Source of the DNA: Bacteroidales bacterium
GTDB lineage: Bacteria; Bacteroidota; Bacteroidia; Bacteroidales; UBA932
Assembly: GCA_016293535.1 (NCBI GenBank)
Contig: JAEDEB010000080.1
Span: forward strand, 1-7,764
Length of the DNA stretch: 7,764 nt
Direction: 5' to 3'
This document shows positions 1 to 5,731 of the stretch, one piece after another. Position numbers and translations under genes: made by a program. The stretch's first letter is position 1, and every line of letters begins with the position of its first letter. Under the pieces are notes generated by a model. The model searched no databases. It worked only from the letters and a program-made list of their open reading frames with translations, and was not told the origin of the DNA.

Positions 1-268
1 CGCAACCTACCCCCTGGCATCGGGCGGGCAGCCCTCATCTGCCAGTATATTTGGTTTTGCAGGTCCCGGGGCCGTACCCCGGCGATGTCGCCACCGCCGG
101 TCGTGGGCTCTTACCCCACGTTTTCACCCTTACCCTCGCGGGCGGTAATTCTCTGTTACGGCTTGCATAAGATTACTCCCATCTGTGCTTTCCACAGCAG
201 GATGCCCTGTCCTGTCCGGACTTTCCTCAGCGCCCGAAGACGCCGCGACAGATCGCAAGACCTTGTTT
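1..268 (-). ncRNA. rnpB: RNase P RNA, class A (3' end missing)
   Basis: This is the catalytic RNA of ribonuclease P, which removes 5' leaders from pre-tRNAs. On the minus strand the universal P4 segment GAGGAAAGTCCGGAC lies at 228-214. It is followed by AACAGAG, then GTAAGGGTGAAA at 133-122, GGTAAGAGC at 115-107, ACCAAATA at 55-48 and GGGTAGG near the edge. The order and spacing match the bacterial type A consensus. By comparison with the E. coli molecule, roughly the last 70-80 nt are outside the window, including the 3' strand of P4 and of P1. P1 therefore cannot be checked and the 5' end (about 268) is approximate. Short frames translated from this region are not genes. A near-consensus -7 box (CAGTTTTG at 281-274) sits just upstream and fits a transcription start close to 268. 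Identity is firm; only the 5' boundary is soft. Confidence 0.96.
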
Positions 269-276
269 TATCGCAA

Positions 277-294
277 AACTGTCTGCAGACAGTT
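277..294. repeat. 18-bp perfect palindrome between the reductase operon and rnpB
   Basis: AACTGTCTGCAGACAGTT reads the same on both strands. It begins one base after the stop codon of the flavin reductase gene. As RNA on the minus strand it could fold into a 7-bp stem with a UGCA loop, and the 3' arm plus the next bases give four U residues. It could be a weak intrinsic terminator for the reductase operon. As DNA it could be a binding site for a dimeric regulator, because a near -7 box (CAGTTTTG, 281-274) overlaps one arm. The palindrome is directly visible; its role is not. Confidence 0.45.
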
Positions 295-295
295 C

Positions 296-1555
296 CTATT
301 TCCTGTAACCGAGCTTGCGCTCCTGTTTCTCGTTCTGCCTGTTGATTCTCTCCACTATGCGCTCAAGCCGCGGGGTGATGTCCACGCACTTCTTGTGGCA
401 CTGCATCGAACGGCTGTACATCCTGCCTATGCAGAAGTTGCTGTGTTCGCATTTGCTGCAGTGGTTCTCATCCGCTGCCATCTTGTTGACGAACTCGGGA
501 TCCTCAAGAACAGCGCGGCCCATCTGGAAGAGAGGGAAGCCTTCCTCCATAACGGTCTCTGCATCCTGTCTTGTGGTGACTCCTCCAACATATATGAATG
601 GATAGTCAGGCATCGCCTCCCTGAATTTCCTCGCATCCTCGAGGAAGAAGAGATGCTTGAAAGGAACTGTAGGAGATACTATTTTCCCTGCAAGTGCCAC
701 TCCGAGCTTGAGCCACCACTGACTCCAAGGGAAGTAGTGGACGAAAATGGGAACAGGGAATTGCCCCCTCATTACATACATCGGGGCTCTGCTGACGAAT
801 CCACCCGAAAGGGTGATTGCATCGACACCGAGCCTGCGCAGTTCCTTTGCCACCTCTATGAGCTCGTCGGTTTCCTGACCTCCCTTGAATCCGTCGCGGG
901 TGTTGAGCTTCGCGGTGACGGCGATGCGCCCGTCTGCTGCCTTGACAACTTCTGAAATGCACATTTTCATGAACCTCATCCTGTTCTCCAGACTGCCTCC
1001 GAACTCGTCGCGGCGGTGATTGGTATAAGGTGAAAGGAACTGGGAAATGAGGTATCCGTGTCCGGCATGGACCTCGACGGCGTCGAATCCGGCCTCGATG
1101 CAGATTCTCGTCGCGTTGCCGAATGCGGCTGCCACCTCATCGATATCCTTCCTGCTCATCTTGCGGTAGAAGGTAGGGGAGTAGAGGTTGAATCCGCGGC
1201 TCGCACCCATTGGCATGCATCCGCAGGTTCGTCTATGGGTCATATTGCCGCAGTGACCGAGTTGAATGCTGGCTTTCGCTCCCTCGGCATGGATGGCATC
1301 GGTGAGTTTTCTGAGTTCAGGGATGAGTTCGTCGCTGAGGCAGAGCTGGGTGTCGAAGGAGACACCGCTCCTGCAGACTGCAGCATAGGCCACGGTGGTC
1401 ATTCCTATGCCTCCGCGTGCTACGGAGGTGTGATAGTCGAAGAGTTCCTGTGACGGCCTGTTCCCGGGGCACATGGCCTCGAAGGCGGCAGAACGCACCG
1501 TCCTGTTCCTGAGTTCGACGGGGCCGAGCCTGTAAGGTGTGAAAATCTTGCTCAT
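296..1555 (-). CDS. Old Yellow Enzyme-family NADH:flavin oxidoreductase (possible 3-oxo-delta-4-steroid / bile-acid reductase)
   Basis: This is a 419-residue FMN-dependent ene-reductase of the OYE / 2,4-dienoyl-CoA reductase type. The TIM barrel appears complete: an N-terminal strand starting TPYRLGPVELRNR, the QLGHCGN segment (98-104), the active-site signature HAGHGYL (H163, H166, Y168) followed by SPYTNHRRDEFGGSLENR, and the FMN-phosphate region VGGVTT (323-328) to MGR (345-347). A cysteine-rich tail holds C366, C369, C375, C386 and C390, which suggests an Fe-S cluster. The second FAD/NAD(P)H domain of BaiCD-size (about 640-680 residue) members is absent, so this is the short form. A hydrophobic aromatic insert occupies about 265-305. 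It begins one base after the stop of the SRD5A-like gene, has no Shine-Dalgarno sequence and is surely co-transcribed with it. Activated alkene reduction is well supported by family. A steroid or bile-acid substrate is inferred from the neighbour; an enoyl-CoA or xenobiotic enone is possible. Confidence 0.9.
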   Translation of the reverse strand: MSKIFTPYRLGPVELRNRTVRSAAFEAMCPGNRPSQELFDYHTSVARGGIGMTTVAYAAVCRSGVSFDTQLCLSDELIPELRKLTDAIHAEGAKASIQLGHCGNMTHRRTCGCMPMGASRGFNLYSPTFYRKMSRKDIDEVAAAFGNATRICIEAGFDAVEVHAGHGYLISQFLSPYTNHRRDEFGGSLENRMRFMKMCISEVVKAADGRIAVTAKLNTRDGFKGGQETDELIEVAKELRRLGVDAITLSGGFVSRAPMYVMRGQFPVPIFVHYFPWSQWWLKLGVALAGKIVSPTVPFKHLFFLEDARKFREAMPDYPFIYVGGVTTRQDAETVMEEGFPLFQMGRAVLEDPEFVNKMAADENHCSKCEHSNFCIGRMYSRSMQCHKKCVDITPRLERIVERINRQNEKQERKLGYRK

Positions 1556-1556
1556 T

Positions 1557-2336
1557 TTACCAGATGAAAGGTATCAGGTTCTTTTTGTGGAGGGAGGTGT
1601 ACTCCTCTCCGAATTCTGCTACGTATTTCTCCGTCAGTGACTTGCTGCGTGGACCGAGGTTGCAGAAGGTCCAGAATGCGAAAAGGAGTCCGCAAGGGGA
1701 CCAACTGAGAATGGCAAAGCCTATCCATTCGGTTATTTCTCCGAAGTAGTTGGCGGATGTCACGTATTTGTACATACCCTTGGTAGGGATATAGTGTCTT
1801 GTGTCGCCAGGCTGGCGTAGATGGCGTATGATATGGTCGCTCTGTATGTTGATGAACATGCCTGCGGCGAATATCACCGTTCCTATGATGAACTGCGGGC
1901 TCCAGAGCCATTCAACCGTATAGTATCCGGACGGAGCCACTTCATAGAGCCAGGTGCCTATGAACCAGGAATTTATGGTGTTGAAGACCATGCCCATTGC
2001 CACTATGGCAATCGGCATCTTGCTCTTGCCCCGCAGAAGCATTGGAAATATGAATGAGCGCTGGAAATAATGGAGCAGGAAGAAACCCGCTATCACATAG
2101 AGCACAGTATTGCAGTTCGCGGCTTCAGTGCATTCAGAGGCATATTTCAGAGTGTAGAAAAGCAGGAAAAGGAAGGACGGTGCCTCCATTATGACCCAGG
2201 CGGGCTTGTTGCTTATCATCGGACCCCAATGCTCGTTGGAGAGGTATCCGTATCCAGCCTTGAGGAAAAAAAGGCAGATGAATACCAGAACGCCCATTGC
2301 TGCCATAGCGCAGAGAAGGATGTAGTATGTCTGCAT
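1557..2336 (-). CDS. Membrane 3-oxo-5-alpha-steroid 4-dehydrogenase (SRD5A-like steroid 5-alpha-reductase) family protein
   Basis: A 259-residue, probably seven-helix membrane protein, close to the 254 residues of human SRD5A2, whose family reduces the delta-4 bond of 3-oxo steroids with NADPH. Against SRD5A2 as I recall it, E51 matches E57 and Y90 matches Y91 (the pair that holds the steroid 3-ketone). R93 matches R94, N163 N160, D167 D164, R174 R171, N196 N193, E200 E197, R230 R227 and Y238 Y235. The stretch INIQSDHIIRHLRQPGD, then ANYFGEITEW and a C-terminal LIPF are classic family landmarks. Differences are M50 for Q56 and a non-histidine segment (231-237) where the human enzyme has HHHR. 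Helices lie at about 2-25, 45-64, 77-97, 107-131, 145-163, 190-210 and 212-228. It is the first gene of the operon and has no Shine-Dalgarno sequence; a TAAATTTG box lies 42 bp upstream. Fold and family are firm, the substrate is inferred. Other members of the superfamily act on polyprenols or enoyl-CoA. Confidence 0.9.
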   Translation of the reverse strand: MQTYYILLCAMAAMGVLVFICLFFLKAGYGYLSNEHWGPMISNKPAWVIMEAPSFLFLLFYTLKYASECTEAANCNTVLYVIAGFFLLHYFQRSFIFPMLLRGKSKMPIAIVAMGMVFNTINSWFIGTWLYEVAPSGYYTVEWLWSPQFIIGTVIFAAGMFINIQSDHIIRHLRQPGDTRHYIPTKGMYKYVTSANYFGEITEWIGFAILSWSPCGLLFAFWTFCNLGPRSKSLTEKYVAEFGEEYTSLHKKNLIPFIW

Positions 2337-2377
2337 AGTAATAGTTGTTGTTTAGGTCGCTTACACGCGGAATCCGA

Positions 2378-2385
2378 CAAATTTA
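2378..2385 (-). promoter_or_regulatory. Bacteroidota -7 box (TAAATTTG) for the reductase operon
   Basis: TAAATTTG on the minus strand is an exact match to the Bacteroidetes sigma-ABfr -7 consensus TAnnTTTG. It would start transcription around 2371 and leave a 5' leader of about 35 nt before the ATG at 2336. I see no clear TTTG -33 element about 20 bp further upstream, so recognition may be weak or depend on an activator. Confidence 0.5.
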
Positions 2386-2416
2386 AGAAACATTTTCAAA
2401 AATCCGCCCATTTGCC

Positions 2417-2424
2417 TATTTTTG
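2417..2424 (+). promoter_or_regulatory. Bacteroidota -7 box (TATTTTTG) for the glutaminyl cyclase gene
   Basis: TATTTTTG is an exact match to TAnnTTTG on the plus strand. It predicts a start near 2431 and a leader of about 80 nt before the ATG at 2514. The position about 20 bp upstream reads TTTTC, a poor -33 element. It lies only about 30 bp from the oppositely oriented box of the reductase operon, so the two promoters are back to back and could share an operator. Confidence 0.45.
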
Positions 2425-2469
2425 CAGCCGCTCCGCATTCCCTATGGAACAACCGGAGGTGATTTTGGA

Positions 2470-2517
2470 ATGTATCCCCGCTGGGGGAACATCCGCATGA
2501 CAATGCTAATCATATGA
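2470..2517 (+). other. Possible 15-codon leader ORF with ATGA overlap into the cyclase gene
   Basis: An ATG at 2470 opens a 15-residue frame (MYPRWGNIRMTMLII) whose TGA stop at 2515-2517 overlaps the cyclase ATG at 2514-2516. A small hairpin (TCCCC, loop GCT, GGGGA region, 2475-2488) lies inside it. It sits downstream of the predicted promoter, so it would be in the transcript. Overlaps of this kind can couple translation. At this length it may be chance, and there is no strong ribosome-binding site. Confidence 0.15.
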
Positions 2518-3272
2518 GTCTGCTCAAGGCGATATCCGGTATTGTGTTCCTGCTCTGCAGCGTGGCCTGCGGCGGGGTACGGGAATTCTCCGTCGAGGTG
2601 GTTGCGGAGTATCCCCATGATACGGATTCATATACCCAGGGCCTCTTTTTCCGTGACGGTCGCCTGTATGAGAGTACGGGGCTGAACGGAAAATCGACCT
2701 TCCGGGAAGTGGACCTGAAGACAGGAGAGGCTGTCCGCAGGCTTGATTTCAACGACGAGTACTTCGTCGAGGGGTCAGTGATGATGGATGACCGCCTGTA
2801 CATACTTACCTGGCAGAACCGTCAGGCCTTCGTTTACGACGCCGATTCCCTTGCTTACCTCGAGACCTGGCAGTATCCGCGCGAAGGATGGGGCATCACC
2901 ACCGACGGGAAATGTCTGTACGCCAGCGACGGTTCTTCGTACTTATATGTTATGGACGGGAACTATGGGCATATACGGCGCATTCCGGTGCGCAAGGACG
3001 GACGTTCTGTGCGCTGGCTCAATGAACTCGAGTTCATAGACGGGAAGATATGGGCCAATGTCTATGTCTCCGACACCATAGTCATCATCGACCCTGAGGA
3101 CGGGAAGGTGACGGCCACCGTGGACTGCAGCGGCCTCCTGCCGGATTCGCTGCGCACGCGGGATACCGATGTCCTGAACGGCATAGCCTTCGATGACAGG
3201 ACTGGAAAAATCTACCTTACGGGCAAGAACTGGCCTCGGATTTACGAGGTAAGGCTCGTCCGCAAGAGATAA
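2514..3272 (+). CDS. Glutaminyl-peptide cyclotransferase (plant-type beta-propeller), lipoprotein
   Basis: A 252-residue enzyme of the glutamine cyclotransferase family (papaya/Xanthomonas type), a five-bladed beta-propeller that converts N-terminal glutamine of exported proteins to pyroglutamate. Family landmarks occur in order: YTQGLFF (40-46), LYESTGL with G.S..R (51-64), EGWG (124-127), NELEF (170-174), WANV (180-183), VLNGIAFD (220-227) and LTGKNWP (235-241). The N-terminus is a lipoprotein signal with lipobox SVAC, giving lipidated C19. No acidic run follows the cysteine, so surface export is not indicated and a periplasm-facing membrane anchor is likely. The ATG at 2514 puts the signal peptide at a normal length. 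It is divergent from the reductase operon and upstream of a receptor whose predicted mature N-terminus is glutamine. Length is normal for the family. Assignment is firm; specific substrates are unknown. Confidence 0.92.
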   Translation: MSLLKAISGIVFLLCSVACGGVREFSVEVVAEYPHDTDSYTQGLFFRDGRLYESTGLNGKSTFREVDLKTGEAVRRLDFNDEYFVEGSVMMDDRLYILTWQNRQAFVYDADSLAYLETWQYPREGWGITTDGKCLYASDGSSYLYVMDGNYGHIRRIPVRKDGRSVRWLNELEFIDGKIWANVYVSDTIVIIDPEDGKVTATVDCSGLLPDSLRTRDTDVLNGIAFDDRTGKIYLTGKNWPRIYEVRLVRKR

Positions 3273-3286
3273 CATTACATATTGGT

Positions 3287-3308
3287 GGGAATCCCGCAAG
3301 GGGTTCCT
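3287..3308 (+). other. GCAA-tetraloop hairpin upstream of the TPP riboswitch
   Basis: GGAATCCC and GGGGTTCC pair over 8 bp (one U-G pair) around a GCAA loop at 3296-3299, and a further G-U pair can form at 3287/3308. It starts 14 nt after the cyclase stop codon and ends 5 nt before the aptamer's P1 strand. No U-tract follows, so it is not a standard terminator. It may protect the cyclase mRNA 3' end, or form part of the riboswitch leader. Confidence 0.4.
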
Positions 3309-3312
3309 TATG

Positions 3313-3397
3313 TTTCACTGGGGTGCTGAACAGAGATTCGGCTGAGAAAACACCCACAAAACCTGATGCGGATAATACCGCCGGAGGGAGTATGAAA
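3313..3397 (+). promoter_or_regulatory. TPP riboswitch (THI box), translational type
   Basis: A complete thiamine pyrophosphate aptamer. P2 pairs GGGTG (3321-3325) with CACCC (3351-3355). P3 pairs CTGAA (3326-3330) with TTCGG (3337-3341). The pyrimidine-sensing CTGAGA is at 3342-3347. The second half has ACCTGAT (3361-3367), a P5 helix of GCGG (3368-3371) with CCGC (3378-3381) around ATAATA, and GGAGGGA (3383-3389). P1 can form from TTTCA plus CT (3313-3319) with AG plus TGAAA (3389-3390, 3393-3397), which draws the start codon into the helix. The Shine-Dalgarno-like GGAGG at 3383-3387 is itself part of the conserved aptamer core. There is no room for a terminator before the ATG, so ligand binding should block translation of the receptor directly. 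The motif is very clear; the P1 pairing is my reading. Confidence 0.95.
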
Positions 3398-5728
3398 ACA
3401 ATTCTTTTTGCTGTGGCGCTCAATGCGCTGCTGCCCGTTATGGGTTCGGGCCAGGACAATCAAAACCCTTATTCAGATCGTACAGACCGTATAGACAGCA
3501 CAGTTGTGTCGGCTTCGAGGGCCGGAGCGCACACGCCTGTGACCTATACGATGCTTGACCGGAGCGAGCTTAGAAAGTCAACTCCGATGGCTTCGCTGCC
3601 TATGTCTCTGGGACTGCAGCCTTCCGTTGTCTCAATGAGCGAGGGAGGAACGGGAATAGGCTATTCAAAGCTTACCGTGCGTGGATCGAAAGGTTCGCAG
3701 ATCAATGTTACACTCAACGGAATAACCCTCAATGATGCGGAGTCCCAGGAGGTCTTCTGGGTCAATATCCCGTCTCTGCCCAATCTTCTGTCTTCGGTTC
3801 AGCTCCAGAGGGGACTCGGAACCACTGCCAGCGGAGCGGGCGCGTTCGGAGCCAGCATAAACATGAGCACGGCCAACGTCGGCGCCGATCCGTATGCATC
3901 CGTGGACATCGCAGCCGGTTCGTTCAATACCTTCACGAGCACCGTTGCTGCCGGTACCGGACTTACCCGCAGCGGGGTTTACTTCGATGCTGCGTATTCC
4001 CGCAACTATACTGACGGGTACATCGATAACGGCTTTGCGAAGGTGCAGTCGGCGTATGCGGCCCTGGGATGGATGGACTCGGACAATTCAGTGCGCCTGA
4101 CCTATCTCATGGGAGACCAGCATACGGGAATCACCTGGAACGGAGTTAGTTATTCGGACATGGAAAAGTATGGACGCACCTACAACTCCGCCGGCCTCTG
4201 GTGGGACGCCGATGGCAATATGCACAGGTATGACAACGACACCGACAATTATACCCAGCACCATCTCCAGCTCAACTATACCCGCCATTTCAACAACGGG
4301 CTGCTCTGGTCTACGACCTTCAACTGGACCAAGGGTGACGGCTGGTATGATGAGTACAAGGCCGGAAAGAAGTTCAAGAAATACGGTTTCAGCGACGACG
4401 ACCTCAGCGCGCTCGGAACTGGGTTCACCGCTTCGGACAAGGGCGACTTCATAGTGCTCAAGGCTATGGCCAACAATTACTTCGTCCTCAATTCACAGCT
4501 CAGCTGGAAGAGCCGCAAATTCAATGTCGTAGGCGGAATCAATCTTTCACAGTACAACGGCAACCACTACGGAGACATGAAATGGTCGAGTCTTCTTGGA
4601 GACGGATTCGACTACGGTCAGCTCAATTACAGCATATCCCCGGAGAACGACTGGTACTACAGCCGCAGCGTAAAGCGCGAAGCCAATGTCTTCGCAAGGG
4701 CTGAATATACTCCTCTCGACTGGCTGACCGCGTACCTCGACCTTCAGTACAGGGGCGTGTTCCTGAATATGGCAGGCGTTGACGACGAGGATGATGCTCC
4801 TCTGGACTACAGGACCAACTGGCAGTTCTTCAATCCGAGGGCAGGCCTTAGCTTCAGCTGGAGGCCTGAGCACAAGGCCTATGTTTCAGCGGCTCTGGGC
4901 AATCGCGAGCCGGGACGAAGCGATATCAAGGAAGTCATCATAACTAACAACTGGGGCGGTTCCAAGCAGGAACTCAAACCTGAGAAGATGGTTGACGTCG
5001 AGCTTGGGTACAGCTATACCACTGAGAAACTCAATCTTTCCGCTAACCTCTATTTCATGGAGTACTGGGATATGCTCCTCGAGACCGGAAAACTCTCCGA
5101 CGTGGGATATGCAATCAAGGAGAACGTTGGCCGCGCTTACCGCAGGGGCATCGAACTCGCCGCTCTCTGGGAGCCTGCTTCCTGGATAAGGCTGGAAGGA
5201 AACCTCACGCTGAGCCTCAACAGGATACTCGATTATACCGCATACTTTGATTCCTATGACAACATGGATGACTGGAATCCTGTGGCTCAGCACAGCGAAT
5301 ACTTCGAGAAGACCAATATGCTGATGTCTCCTTCAATAGTGGGAATGGCGCAGGCAAGTTTCCGCCCTTTTGCGGGTTTTGCATCCAACTCGCTGAAAAC
5401 CACAACTTTGAGTATAAACTGCAAGGGTGTCGGCAGGCAGTACTGGGACAACACTTCCTGCAAGGACCGCAGTCTTCCGGGCTACTATGTGGCGAACCTG
5501 TCCCTTACCCACGAGTTCGACCTCGGACGCAAGGATTATGAAGGAACTCGCAACGGCGGCAAGCTCGGCCTGGGTCTTTTCGTGAACAATTTCACCAACA
5601 ACAGGTATATAGCCGACGCCTGGGTATACAACGCCTGGTTCGAGAAGGAACAGACCATCTACTCCGAGGAGGGTCTCTTCCCTCAGGCTCCCGCCAACTT
5701 CATGTTCAGGGTTTCGTACAGGTTCTGA
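3392..5728 (+). CDS. TonB-dependent outer membrane receptor, TPP-regulated (putative thiamine transporter)
   Basis: A 778-residue receptor that would carry its ligand across the outer membrane using TonB energy. The ATG at 3392 is chosen because it begins a signal peptide (MKTILFAVALNALLPVMGSG, then Q21) and follows GGAGG by 4 nt. The frame stays open 23 codons upstream, but that stretch is the riboswitch. A TonB-box-like DSTVVSA (35-41) precedes a plug domain (about 45-165) with LTVRGSKGSQINVTLNG and QRGLGTTASGAGAFGASINM-type motifs. The rest is an aromatic-rich 22-strand barrel ending in FMFRVSYRF with a terminal Phe. It lacks the N-terminal carboxypeptidase-like domain of SusC proteins, and no SusD follows, so glycan uptake is unlikely. 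Thiamine or its phosphates as ligand is inferred from the TPP riboswitch and from known thiamine receptors of Bacteroides. No pnuT or thiamine pyrophosphokinase gene follows, because the next gene is convergent. Confidence 0.93.
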   Translation: MKTILFAVALNALLPVMGSGQDNQNPYSDRTDRIDSTVVSASRAGAHTPVTYTMLDRSELRKSTPMASLPMSLGLQPSVVSMSEGGTGIGYSKLTVRGSKGSQINVTLNGITLNDAESQEVFWVNIPSLPNLLSSVQLQRGLGTTASGAGAFGASINMSTANVGADPYASVDIAAGSFNTFTSTVAAGTGLTRSGVYFDAAYSRNYTDGYIDNGFAKVQSAYAALGWMDSDNSVRLTYLMGDQHTGITWNGVSYSDMEKYGRTYNSAGLWWDADGNMHRYDNDTDNYTQHHLQLNYTRHFNNGLLWSTTFNWTKGDGWYDEYKAGKKFKKYGFSDDDLSALGTGFTASDKGDFIVLKAMANNYFVLNSQLSWKSRKFNVVGGINLSQYNGNHYGDMKWSSLLGDGFDYGQLNYSISPENDWYYSRSVKREANVFARAEYTPLDWLTAYLDLQYRGVFLNMAGVDDEDDAPLDYRTNWQFFNPRAGLSFSWRPEHKAYVSAALGNREPGRSDIKEVIITNNWGGSKQELKPEKMVDVELGYSYTTEKLNLSANLYFMEYWDMLLETGKLSDVGYAIKENVGRAYRRGIELAALWEPASWIRLEGNLTLSLNRILDYTAYFDSYDNMDDWNPVAQHSEYFEKTNMLMSPSIVGMAQASFRPFAGFASNSLKTTTLSINCKGVGRQYWDNTSCKDRSLPGYYVANLSLTHEFDLGRKDYEGTRNGGKLGLGLFVNNFTNNRYIADAWVYNAWFEKEQTIYSEEGLFPQAPANFMFRVSYRF

Positions 5729-5731
5729 GCT

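Noticed and set aside
85..345. Plus-strand 86-aa open frame at the left end
   Set aside because: It lies mostly over RNase P RNA on the other strand and has no protein family character.
185..955. Plus-strand 256-aa open frame
   Set aside because: It is antisense to the flavin reductase gene and rnpB. The minus-strand frame carries clear OYE motifs, so this is a shadow.
3309..3316. TATGTTTC as a -7 promoter box for the receptor
   Set aside because: Transcription from it would start inside the aptamer and destroy the riboswitch; it also misses the final G of the consensus.
3323..3391. Upstream ATG giving the TonB receptor a 23-residue longer N-terminus
   Set aside because: Those codons are the TPP aptamer itself, and the extension would bury the signal peptide. 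The ATG at 3392 has a ribosome-binding site and starts a normal signal peptide.
3273..3397. Cobalamin riboswitch upstream of the TonB receptor
   Set aside because: No B12 box is present, while CTGAGA, ACCTGAT and GGAGGGA with matching helices identify a TPP aptamer.
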